Assembly (NCBI GenBank): GCA_028698695.1
Contig: JAQVWB010000025.1
Location: forward strand, 1 to 13,904
Source of the DNA: Syntrophomonadaceae bacterium
GTDB taxonomy: Bacteria > Bacillota > Syntrophomonadia > Syntrophomonadales > Syntrophomonadaceae
Length of the DNA: 13,904 nt
Reading direction: 5' to 3'
In this document: piece after piece, positions 1-6,316 of the stretch
Layout of the letters: every line of letters starts with the position of its first letter
How positions within the stretch are numbered: the stretch's first letter is position 1
Program-made: the position numbers and the translations under genes
Notes under the pieces: model-generated
The model's input: only the letters and a program-made list of their open reading frames with translations
Told to the model about the DNA's origin: nothing
The model's database searches: none

Positions 1-502
1 TCAAACAACTTACTCCAGCCGGAGCAGTTATTCCATCATCAAGCATTACCCCTTCAGAAAGTATTTTTACAGTATCCTGATTAACTACTCCTTCTACCCA
101 GGCCTGATAGGTTTTATTTATTTCATGGCGGGGGTGAATCATAAGGTTGGTAAAATCGCCATCATTAGTTAGCAACAACAAACCTTCCGTATCCAAATCA
201 AGTCGACCTATAGGATATATTCGCTGAGGGATGTCTGTTAATAAATCTATAATAGTGGGACGGCCGTGAGGGTCGCTGACTGAGGATAATACTCCGGCAG
301 GTTTATTTATCATCAGATAGACTTTATCTGCAAGAGAAATCTGCCGGCCATCTACTTCAACCCGATCGGTTTCAGGTGTTATATTGCAAGCCAACTGATC
401 TACTATTTGACCATTAACTGCTACACGCTTGTCCATAATAAGCTGTTCAGCTTTGCGACGCGAGGTTATACCCGCATCTGCCAGATATTTTGCCAGCCTC
501 AC
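1..502 (-). CDS. rluB: RluB-type 23S rRNA pseudouridine synthase, 5' part (C-terminus off the left edge)
   Basis: I translated this by hand on the minus strand; about 167 residues are in the window with no stop. The first ~46 residues form an S4 RNA-binding domain (MRLAKYLADAGITSRRKAEQ). A pseudouridine synthase domain follows, with 'VYLMINKPAGVLSSVSDPHGRPTI' split around residues 62-84 and the catalytic motif 'YPIGRLDLDTEGLLLL', where the Asp of GRLD (about residue 102) is the expected nucleophile. Enzymes of this RluB/RsuA family isomerise a uridine in 23S (or 16S) rRNA. I chose the GTG at 502 because a GGGGG ribosome binding site sits five bases before it; an in-frame ATG at 514 has no such site but would add four residues. 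RluB is preferred over RsuA because of the Firmicutes spmAB-rluB context, although here spmB is 5.8 kb away. The gene is divergent from folE. Confidence 0.88.
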   Translation of the reverse strand, partial: MRLAKYLADAGITSRRKAEQLIMDKRVAVNGQIVDQLACNITPETDRVEVDGRQISLADKVYLMINKPAGVLSSVSDPHGRPTIIDLLTDIPQRIYPIGRLDLDTEGLLLLTNDGDFTNLMIHPRHEINKTYQAWVEGVVNQDTVKILSEGVMLDDGITAPAGVSCL

Positions 503-624
503 TTTTTCCCCCATTCTGTCTGAGCAACTATAACGTCCCTGACTCTATTATGCTTTAGTTTCGTGATATACATTCTATTTCCTGCCCGGGGAAAGATTAA
601 GAGAGAATTCAATACATTTTATAC

Positions 625-654
625 TTAGCCCATATGATTTTCTGGTATTATAAT
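625..654 (+). promoter_or_regulatory. Possible sigma-A promoter of folE
   Basis: A perfect -10 hexamer TATAAT lies at 649-654, about 30 bases before the folE ATG. The matching -35 is poor (TTAGCC at 625-630, 18-base spacer), so the assignment rests on the -10 box and its position. The 515-624 stretch holds no gene; it must also contain the divergent rluB promoter, for which I see only a weak CATAAT-like box on the minus strand. Confidence 0.35.
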
Positions 655-684
655 CATTAATGATAGTAATTGGTGGTGGCTTAT

Positions 685-1260
685 ATGGAAAAAAGAAATA
701 TTGACAAACCCAAAGTGGAAAAAGCCGTGCGCATGATTTTAGAGGCAATCGGTGAAGATCCGGAGCGTGAAGGTCTGCTTGATACCCCCCGTCGGGTAGC
801 TAATATGTATTCAGAGATATTTGCCGGGCTGGATGTTGAACCCCGCGAATTGTTACAGGTGCGCTTTTCAGAATTTCATGATGAATTGGTGCTGGTGAAA
901 GACATCCCTCTTTATTCGATGTGTGAGCATCATCTGCTGCCGTTCTATGGCAGAGCTCATGTGGCCTATATACCCAGGGGTGGACAGGTGGTTGGTATCA
1001 GTAAACTGGCTAGAGTTGCAGACGCCTATGCTCACCGTCCCCAGTTGCAGGAGCGGTTAACCTCTCAGATTGCTGATTGTATCAATGATACTTTGAATCC
1101 GTATGGCGTTGGGGTGGTAATCCAGGCCGAACATATGTGTATGACCATGCGCGGCATTCGTAAACCTGGTTCCCTGACAGTAACGTCAGCCGTACGCGGT
1201 ATATTTGAATCCCGTTCCGAAGCCCGCACCGAACTTCTTTCTTTGATTCTAAACGACTAG
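685..1260 (+). CDS. folE: GTP cyclohydrolase I (FolE, type IA)
   Basis: This 191-residue enzyme converts GTP to 7,8-dihydroneopterin triphosphate plus formate, the first step of folate (pterin) synthesis, in the cytoplasm as a homodecamer. All hallmark residues are present: the 'MCEHHLLPFYGRAHVAYIP' block with zinc ligands Cys80 and His83 and the catalytic His82, the 'GISKLARVADAYAHRPQLQE' substrate-binding block (104-123), and 'EHMCMTMRG' with the third zinc ligand Cys152. The N-terminal 'DPEREGLLDTPRRVANMY' is also typical. I place the start at the ATG at 685, preceded by GGTGGTGG at 672-679 with a five-base spacer; a TTG at 670 in the same frame would overlap that site. Length is normal for a bacterial FolE. 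It converges on fhs, another folate-pathway gene, but is transcribed on its own. Confidence 0.96.
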   Translation: MEKRNIDKPKVEKAVRMILEAIGEDPEREGLLDTPRRVANMYSEIFAGLDVEPRELLQVRFSEFHDELVLVKDIPLYSMCEHHLLPFYGRAHVAYIPRGGQVVGISKLARVADAYAHRPQLQERLTSQIADCINDTLNPYGVGVVIQAEHMCMTMRGIRKPGSLTVTSAVRGIFESRSEARTELLSLILND

Positions 1261-1290
1261 TAATCTTTAACTAGAGACCAATAAAGACAC

Positions 1291-1313
1291 GGTGAGTCAA
1301 AAGAACCGTCCCC
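1291..1313. repeat. REP/RAYT-like dispersed repeat fragment
   Basis: The element contains the core GAACCGTCCCC preceded by GGTGAGTCAAAA. It carries short inverted repeats (ACGGT at 1289-1293 with ACCGT at 1305-1309; TGAGT with ACTCA a little further out). From memory, near-identical strings recur many times in intergenic DNA of Clostridia and other bacteria, often near REP-associated tyrosine transposases. Only one copy is in the window, so dispersal cannot be shown here. Confidence 0.5.
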
Positions 1314-1326
1314 GTTACTCAAACAC

Positions 1327-1352
1327 AAGAGCAAGGGGCTCCCCTTGCTCTT
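1327..1352. terminator. Bidirectional hairpin terminator between convergent folE and fhs
   Basis: There is a perfect 12-bp inverted repeat, AAGAGCAAGGGG (1327-1338) and CCCCTTGCTCTT (1341-1352), with only two unpaired bases between the arms. It lies 66 bases after the folE stop and 48 bases beyond the fhs stop. The flanks are moderately T-rich in both directions (TTAATTGT on plus, TTGTGTTTG on minus), so it could end both transcripts, although neither side has a long uninterrupted T run. Confidence 0.7.
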
Positions 1353-1400
1353 AATTGTCTATTGAGTTGAGTGGTTACCAATCCCTGAACTCTTAACCGT

Positions 1401-3068
1401 CTAAAACAATCCTACTATTTCTCCGTCAGCTTTTATGTCTATTTTTTCGGCTGCCGGGGTTTTTCCCAGTCCGGGCATGGTCATAATCTCTCCGGCCAAT
1501 GCTACCACAAATCCGGCGCCGGCAGATAATTTTACTTCCCGGATAGTAACTTCAAAACCGCGCGGTCTGCCTTTTAAGTCAGCTTTATCTGATAATGAAT
1601 ATTGAGTTTTGGCTATGCATACCGGTAAGTCTCCATAACCCTGCTGTTCATATTTATCCAGCATTTTATTGGCTGCCGGTAAAAAATTCACACTATCCGC
1701 ACCATAAATTTCACGACATACAGTCTCCAGTTTGTTTTTAAGTGGCTGTTTCAAATTATACAGAAAATTAAATGTGCTTTTTCTGTCTGCAGCTTCAATG
1801 ACTTTGCGGGCCAATTCTTCGCCACCTGCTGAACCCTCAGCCCAGACTCTGGATAAGGCAACCGCTGCACCCAAAGCTTCACATTTATCAAACACCAGCT
1901 TAATTTCTTCTTCAGTATCTGTGGGGAATTCGTTTAAGGCTACTACCACCGGAAGACCAAACTTCTTAATATTCTCCAGCTGTTTTTCCAGATTCTCAAT
2001 ACCACGTTCCAATGCTGCTAGGTCCGGTTCGCCCAGTTTATCTTTGCCTACACCACCATGGTTTTTGAGAGCTCGAACAGTTGCTACCAGCACCACTGCA
2101 TCCGGAGCCATGTTTCCATAGCGGCAAACTATATTAAAGAATTTTTCCGCACCCAAATCAGCTCCGAATCCAGCCTCGGTTATCATATAATCGGCCAGTT
2201 TCATACCCATGCGGGTAGCCATAATACTATTGGCACCATGAGCAATATTGGCGAAAGGTCCACCATGCACAAAGGCGGGAGTGTTTTCCAGAGTTTGTAC
2301 TAAATTAGGTTTTATCGCATCTTTCATCAGCAGAGTCATGGACCCGGCAGCTTTTAAATCATCTGCGGTAACTGGTTTCCCGTCATAAGTATAGGCAACC
2401 ACAATACGTTTAAACCGCTCTTTTAAATCCATTAAATCTGTTGCCAAGCACAAACAAGCCATTATTTCCGAGGCTACGGTAATATCAAAACCTGATTCCC
2501 TGGGTACTCCGTTAACTTTTCCGCCCAAAGCAACTACTATATTTCTCAGCGCTCTTTCATTTAAGTCCATGGCCCGGCGAAATACTATCTGACCAGGATC
2601 AATCTGCAAAGTGTTGCCCTGGTGAATATGGTTGTCCAACATAGCTGCCAGTAAATTATGAGCCGTAGTTACTGCATGAATATCTCCGGTAAAATGCAGA
2701 TTAATATCTTCCATGGGAACTACCTGGGAATATCCTCCCCCGGCAGCTCCGCCTTTCACTCCAAAACTGGGTCCCAGTGAAGGCTCGCGCAGGGCAATAA
2801 TAGTCTTTTTGCCAATACGATTAAGTGCCTGTCCCAGACCAACTGTGGTAGTTGTCTTTCCTTCGCCTGCCGGAGTAGGATTAATAGCAGTAACCAGAAC
2901 TAATTTCCCCGAAGGCCGCTCCTTTAATTTTTCCCATAAATCCAGCGACACTTTGGCTTTATATTTACCGTACAGGTCCAAATCATCTTCGCTGATACCA
3001 ATTGATGCAGCTACATTGATAATCGGCTCCATTTTCGTCTCCTGGGCAATTTGAATGTCAGTTTTCAT
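1401..3068 (-). CDS. fhs: Formate-tetrahydrofolate ligase (10-formyl-THF synthetase)
   Basis: The 555-residue product catalyses formate + ATP + tetrahydrofolate to 10-formyl-THF, feeding the methyl branch of the Wood-Ljungdahl pathway or one-carbon biosynthesis. The P-loop 'TPAGEGKTT' is at 65-73. Family signatures are 'GVKGGAAGGGYSQV' at 103-116 and 'VHGGPFANIAHG' at 267-278. Length matches the usual ~556-residue bacterial monomer, which forms a homotetramer. The ATG at 3068 is preceded by GAGAGGGGAA, a good ribosome binding site. The gene is monocistronic as far as the sequence shows: a -10-like box lies upstream, and it ends against the hairpin shared with folE. No tetrahydrofolate riboswitch was recognised upstream. 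In an anaerobe such an enzyme may work for acetogenic carbon flow, formate oxidation in syntrophy, or only for purine synthesis; the window does not decide this. Confidence 0.97.
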   Translation of the reverse strand: MKTDIQIAQETKMEPIINVAASIGISEDDLDLYGKYKAKVSLDLWEKLKERPSGKLVLVTAINPTPAGEGKTTTTVGLGQALNRIGKKTIIALREPSLGPSFGVKGGAAGGGYSQVVPMEDINLHFTGDIHAVTTAHNLLAAMLDNHIHQGNTLQIDPGQIVFRRAMDLNERALRNIVVALGGKVNGVPRESGFDITVASEIMACLCLATDLMDLKERFKRIVVAYTYDGKPVTADDLKAAGSMTLLMKDAIKPNLVQTLENTPAFVHGGPFANIAHGANSIMATRMGMKLADYMITEAGFGADLGAEKFFNIVCRYGNMAPDAVVLVATVRALKNHGGVGKDKLGEPDLAALERGIENLEKQLENIKKFGLPVVVALNEFPTDTEEEIKLVFDKCEALGAAVALSRVWAEGSAGGEELARKVIEAADRKSTFNFLYNLKQPLKNKLETVCREIYGADSVNFLPAANKMLDKYEQQGYGDLPVCIAKTQYSLSDKADLKGRPRGFEVTIREVKLSAGAGFVVALAGEIMTMPGLGKTPAAEKIDIKADGEIVGLF

Positions 3069-3104
3069 TATGTTTCCCCTCTCTATTTTTTCGTTTGCTC
3101 TTAT

Positions 3105-3110
3105 ATTATA
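3105..3110 (-). promoter_or_regulatory. -10 box of a probable fhs promoter
   Basis: On the minus strand this reads TATAAT in the context GGTTATAATATAAG, 37 bases before the fhs ATG. I see no convincing -35 hexamer 16-18 bases upstream (AAATCA-like), so the promoter may depend on an activator or be weak. Confidence 0.4.
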
Positions 3111-3184
3111 ACCAGTTTATTAAAACTTGATTTTTAATGACTATTTCTAAATGATGTTATTAGCCGAATGCTATGAACACATAA

Positions 3185-3205
3185 GTAGTCCCTGAAAGGG
3201 ACTAC
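3185..3205 (-). terminator. Perfect 9-bp hairpin upstream of fhs
   Basis: GTAGTCCCT (3185-3193) pairs with AGGGACTAC (3197-3205) around a three-base loop. On the minus strand it is followed by TTATGTGTT rather than a clean T run, so it is an imperfect intrinsic terminator. It could stop transcripts arriving from the membrane protein gene at 3453-3821 before they reach fhs, or be a leader structure or the end of a small RNA. Confidence 0.4.
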
Positions 3206-3452
3206 ATCTGATGGTTTCAATAGTTTTCTTATATATCCAAAATGTTTAATATATTTTAACATCACCCATTATTAAATCATTTTTTGTATATAAATGTCCA
3301 CTATTGTTCATCAAAAAATTAATAATTCTATTATTCCAATATAAAATCTGCCTAAGTGAACTAATGCAATCCAATCAGTTTGCGAAATCTTATCTTATTG
3401 TAGAGAGGATTAAATACTATATTGACATAATTTTTTCTATTTCAAAAACAGT

Positions 3453-3821
3453 CTATGATTCATTTTGCTTGCATTTTACTCTTTTGATTAAATACGAAAT
3501 ACCCAAAACTATCAATACTAAAGCGGTGTAAGTAATCAGTGTGATTATGGTTATCGCCCTGTTCAGATAGTAATAACCTCCTGCGTCATCAGTCAATAAT
3601 ATTAATGTATTTGTTACAAGACCCAATAAGTAAAAAGATAGTTTTCTATTGCTTATGGTAATCATAGTGACGAAAAGAAGGTTCATTACTATATAACTAA
3701 TAGTAAATAAATAGTCATTGTTAAAAATCACCGATAAAAGCATATCTTTTGGCAGATAGATACACCAAACAATATAAGCTATACAAACCCCAAGCCCCCA
3801 ATTCATCCCTCTGGTTTTCAT
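3453..3821 (-). CDS. Small hypothetical membrane protein (122 aa, about four transmembrane helices)
   Basis: I do not recognise a family. The 122-residue product is strongly hydrophobic with likely membrane segments at about 7-25, 35-56, 60-77 and 88-112, and a basic C-terminus (IKRVKCKQ). The start is the ATG at 3821, preceded by AGGGGGAT with a suitable spacer; the frame stays open further upstream into the neighbouring gene, but that part lacks a ribosome binding site and is not protein-like. It lies downstream of the MACPF-domain gene in the same direction, separated by an intrinsic terminator, so it probably has its own promoter. Its DNA is visibly more AT-rich than the spm/scp block, consistent with acquired DNA. 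Function is unknown; protection of the host membrane from the neighbouring pore-former is a guess based on position only. Confidence 0.7.
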   Translation of the reverse strand: MKTRGMNWGLGVCIAYIVWCIYLPKDMLLSVIFNNDYLFTISYIVMNLLFVTMITISNRKLSFYLLGLVTNTLILLTDDAGGYYYLNRAITIITLITYTALVLIVLGISYLIKRVKCKQNES

Positions 3822-3897
3822 TGGATATCCCCCTGATATTTGTGTATTCGAATGAATATGGTAATACTCCTGTTTAATTTCCATGTAATAGCAATTA

Positions 3898-3920
3898 TTT
3901 TTTTCGACATAGCTTGTAAA
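3898..3920 (-). promoter_or_regulatory. Possible promoter with embedded Spo0A-box-like site, upstream of the membrane protein gene
   Basis: On the minus strand TTTACA (3915-3920) resembles a -35, followed about 16 bases later by an ATAATT-like -10. Between them is TGTCGAA (3903-3909), an exact match to the core Spo0A box, followed by an A run as in many natural boxes. It lies downstream of the MACPF terminator, where a new promoter is expected. A single 7-mer match can occur by chance. Confidence 0.3.
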
Positions 3921-3928
3921 CAAACAAA

Positions 3929-3966
3929 CAAAAAAACAGCGTGGAAAACCGAAGTTTAACCACGCT
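3929..3966 (-). terminator. Intrinsic terminator of the stalk-MACPF gene
   Basis: On the minus strand AGCGTGG (3960-3966 complement) pairs with CCACGCT (3938-3944), with an inner AAAC/GTTT stem closed by a TTCG tetraloop. It is followed by G and seven consecutive T (A run at 3930-3936 on plus). This is a textbook rho-independent terminator, 84 bases after the stop codon of the gene ending at 4051. Confidence 0.88.
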
Positions 3967-4006
3967 AAAGAAGTTTGGTAACGAATTAACAGGTTATTAT
4001 AAAACT

Positions 4007-4036
4007 CAATAAGTAAATAACTATGCTGCCTGGCAC
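4007..4036. repeat. 30-base direct repeat, copy 1
   Basis: It begins CAATAAGT and ends TGCCTGGCAC. It matches copy 2 (6287-6316) at 25 of 30 positions with no gaps, in the same orientation. It sits 14 bases beyond the stop codon of the stalk-MACPF gene. The palindromic core TGCC-T-GGCA resembles REP-type dispersed repeats. Confidence 0.75.
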
Positions 4037-4050
4037 AGAGCAACTCATAT

Positions 4051-6132
4051 CTATCTGTTGAATTTGATGTATATAAATTTACCTTTGACGCTCTTATTGA
4101 CATCTGCCGGGCTAAAGGTGTTTTGCCAGTATACACTGTACCATTCGGGATTAACTTTATTGGGATCATCGAAAGCTACCGAAATTCCAGTGATAGGCGG
4201 CAGAGTTGGATCCTTGGACGTCCATAAATAGATGAAGTTTCCTCCGGAGCCTACATTCAGGTCTTGGCCGATACGCGTATAGTTAACGTAATTAGCATTA
4301 TGGTTTAAAAGTTTGGTCTCCGACGGTGCTGCACTGCCCCTTAATTCCATAAACAAATCGGTATAGGCGTCATTGATGTTTTCACCCAGCTTATAGCACA
4401 GATAGATGAAGTTCCCGCCGGCTCCTGCGTTCAAATCAGCATTGACTAACTGATACCCCGGAGGACATTTGCTTCTGGCGTTCCATTCATTTTTATCTGA
4501 GACGAATACGATATCGGTTATATATTTTTGCATAGGCCACTGGTTACCCTGGGCCAGATTCTGTTTTTCAAATTCGGCTTTCATACTGGCAGCACGGGCG
4601 GAATTGTCGCACAGCTCCCAAATCGGTACCAGAGAACGGGCGGTAGTGCTGCCGAAATCCACCAGCGTGCCCTTATTCTCCAAGGTGCTTTCCCATTTCG
4701 TCAGGGTCTGGGGATCGGTCAGGAACTGATTGATATTCAGCGTGAAATCTCCGCCATAACTTTGTAAGGTCTCGTCCTTGTTGCTGTCGTATTCAGACTT
4801 GTTCGTGATATTCTGATAGGAGCCGCTACCGCCGGCACTGAAGATTACAGCATTAAAATCCGCTTTGGCCGCAGTCTTAAAGTTTTCATAACTGGTTGAG
4901 GCTTTGGAACTGGCGGTAATGCTGTAGTCAACTCTGCCACCGGTGATCGTATCTATCAGCACATATTGACCGTAGTTTGCAAAAACTGTACTAGCCGGAA
5001 TGCTGCTGTCGTTCAGCATTTTTTTGCAATCATCTGTTAGATAATCTTTTAAGTTGGTTGTTCCGTTGACATATACACCGTACTTTTTAACCACATAGCT
5101 GAAGGTGGAAAAATAGTTGTTTAATTCCTGGGTACGTGTTGAGTCAAAATTGGCGTTAACCGAACCGCCAAAGCCAAAATAGCTGCCCGATGCGCTTATC
5201 TTGGTTGACATACTGGTACTGTAAGAGCGTATGGATTCGCTGATGATTTGACGGTTTTCACCCTGGTCAAAACGAATGCGTTCCATTCTTTGATTCTGAA
5301 TGAGCTTGGTGGTATCCAAAACCGGCTGCTTTAAAGAATCTACAGATGCATATTTGCCAAAGACATCATATCCCCGTCCCACACGCATGACCACCGGGAT
5401 ATCGGCTTCTTCCATCGTTACTTTCATCACTTTTCCAGTCTGCGTAATTCCCCATGCATTTTTGATTTTGCTCAAATCCATGGAAATAAGCGAACCAAGA
5501 TTGGGTTTTGATGGCTGAACCACCGGCGGTTTCAGATTGACTTCCGGGAGTTTTGATAAATCCGGCTTAACAAGCAACCCTTCTGACGGATCCTTTTGGG
5601 AATCAGTATTTGATTCTGTTTTTATAATAGTAATTTTCCTGGTTGCTTCGTCCCATTGAACATTACAGCCCAGTGTTTCGGTAACAAAACGGATGGGCAA
5701 CATGGTGCGTCCGTTTATGATCAGAGGTTTTACATTGGCATTGTCAGTATCAATAGGGATATACTTCCCGTTGACCAATGCTTTACTTTGACCAATCCAT
5801 AGTTCCATGTTCGTTTTCCCTGATGATACCGTTACTTTTCTGGTTTCATTGTCCCAGGAAACATCAGCGCCCAAAGGTGTCGCGACATATCTGACCGGCA
5901 GCATGGTGCGACTTTCAATAATTGAGGGACTGACATCCATAACAATCAGTTCACCATTTGCGGTATAGGAATTGTTATCCAGGATAAAAACCATAACCGT
6001 CTCCTGATTATTGGCTGTATCGCCGGCTAGAGCAAATGAAGTAAATAGCATAATTATAACTGCCACCACACAAGCTATTAACGGCGCTTTTAATGATACC
6101 TGCTTAATTCTTAAGCTCGCAATATTTTTCAT
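4051..6132 (-). CDS. Secreted stalk-domain / MACPF pore-forming domain / beta-prism protein
   Basis: The 693-residue product starts at the ATG at 6132, with AGGAGG nine bases upstream; an in-frame TTG at 6141 abuts that site and is unlikely. Residues 1-36 are a signal peptide (basic start, long hydrophobic core, cleavage after ALA). Two copper-amine-oxidase-N 'stalk' repeats follow (about 46-102 and 109-170), each with R-T-M-L-P-[VI]-R and a 'V.WD..T.K.T' end. A Pro-rich linker spans 175-210. Residues about 215-527 match MACPF/perforin: 'GRGYDVFG' near 253, 'FANYGQYVLIDTITGG' (384-399), 'LQSYGGDF' near 460, and 'W.STL....' then 'LVPIWEL'. The C-terminus (about 536-693) is a three-repeat beta-prism/MABP-like module. 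Known family members form membrane pores (perforin, Bacteroides BSAP toxins); Photorhabdus Plu-MACPF shares the beta-prism. Pore formation and target here are inferred. The MACPF His is replaced (YGQY for YGTH). Own terminator; flanked by direct repeats. Confidence 0.88.
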   Translation of the reverse strand: MKNIASLRIKQVSLKAPLIACVVAVIIMLFTSFALAGDTANNQETVMVFILDNNSYTANGELIVMDVSPSIIESRTMLPVRYVATPLGADVSWDNETRKVTVSSGKTNMELWIGQSKALVNGKYIPIDTDNANVKPLIINGRTMLPIRFVTETLGCNVQWDEATRKITIIKTESNTDSQKDPSEGLLVKPDLSKLPEVNLKPPVVQPSKPNLGSLISMDLSKIKNAWGITQTGKVMKVTMEEADIPVVMRVGRGYDVFGKYASVDSLKQPVLDTTKLIQNQRMERIRFDQGENRQIISESIRSYSTSMSTKISASGSYFGFGGSVNANFDSTRTQELNNYFSTFSYVVKKYGVYVNGTTNLKDYLTDDCKKMLNDSSIPASTVFANYGQYVLIDTITGGRVDYSITASSKASTSYENFKTAAKADFNAVIFSAGGSGSYQNITNKSEYDSNKDETLQSYGGDFTLNINQFLTDPQTLTKWESTLENKGTLVDFGSTTARSLVPIWELCDNSARAASMKAEFEKQNLAQGNQWPMQKYITDIVFVSDKNEWNARSKCPPGYQLVNADLNAGAGGNFIYLCYKLGENINDAYTDLFMELRGSAAPSETKLLNHNANYVNYTRIGQDLNVGSGGNFIYLWTSKDPTLPPITGISVAFDDPNKVNPEWYSVYWQNTFSPADVNKSVKGKFIYIKFNR

Positions 6133-6186
6133 TAATGCCAACCTCCTGTTAATAATATGGTTAGTCTTTTATTCTCCCAGTTACTT

Positions 6187-6220
6187 TTTATTCGAATAAA
6201 TAGTAAAAACTCCTGCAGGA
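6187..6220. promoter_or_regulatory. Two perfect palindromes in the leader/promoter region of the stalk-MACPF gene
   Basis: TTTATTCGAATAAA (6187-6200) is a 14-base perfect palindrome and TCCTGCAGGA (6211-6220) a 10-base perfect palindrome, ten bases apart. They lie 55-88 bases before the ATG at 6132. They could be regulator-binding sites; no regulator is identified. A minus-strand TTGACA (6284-6289) upstream is a possible -35, but I find no good -10 at the right distance. I see nothing else in 6133-6286. Confidence 0.4.
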
Positions 6221-6286
6221 TTGCCACGAAATGACATTTTTTTTTAGCCATAGATGGTATCAATTAGCAACGGGAAATCACAATGT

Positions 6287-6316
6287 CAATAAGTTAATAA
6301 GTCCGGTGCCTGGCAC
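6287..6316. repeat. 30-base direct repeat, copy 2
   Basis: It is the second copy of the element at 4007-4036 (25 of 30 identical, ungapped, same orientation), and 13 bases beyond the spmB stop codon. Here the core is the longer palindrome GGTGCC-T-GGCACC (6305-6317). Both copies lie at almost the same distance 3' of a stop codon. Confidence 0.75.

Larger units (their letters stand above)
3069..3452. other. AT-rich intergenic region between fhs and the 122-residue membrane protein gene
   Basis: This 384-base stretch has no credible gene: the short open frames on either strand lack ribosome binding sites and protein-like composition. It holds the fhs leader and -10 box, a strong hairpin at 3185-3205, and on the minus strand a promoter-like pair TTGATG (3309-3314) and TATATA (3287-3292) with a 16-base spacer. 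The rest (3206-3452) is very AT-rich with no further structure that I can support. Confidence 0.6.

Noticed and set aside
1732..3054. Several plus-strand frames of 80-130 codons inside fhs
   Set aside because: They are antisense shadows of a highly conserved gene with no start signals or recognisable domains.
3069..3180. Tetrahydrofolate riboswitch upstream of fhs
   Set aside because: I looked for the conserved THF-aptamer core and found no matching paired elements; the leader is short and AT-rich.
3304..3531. 75-codon plus-strand frame
   Set aside because: It begins at a TTG without a ribosome binding site, lies in AT-rich DNA and runs antisense into the membrane protein gene.
3822..4169. 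Upstream in-frame extension of the 122-residue membrane protein (to 238 residues), overlapping the end of the MACPF gene
   Set aside because: It crosses a clear intrinsic terminator and the MACPF coding end, has no ribosome binding site, and its residues are not protein-like; the ATG at 3821 has a strong AGGGGG site.
4469..4767. Plus-strand frames opposite the MACPF gene, considered as an antitoxin or immunity gene
   Set aside because: No ribosome binding site or recognisable domain, and two overlapping frames are open only because of the codon use on the opposite strand.
6133..6286. Cyclic-di-GMP (GEMM) riboswitch ahead of the secreted MACPF gene
   Set aside because: The conserved GEMM bases and tetraloop-receptor pattern are not present; only two palindromes are seen.
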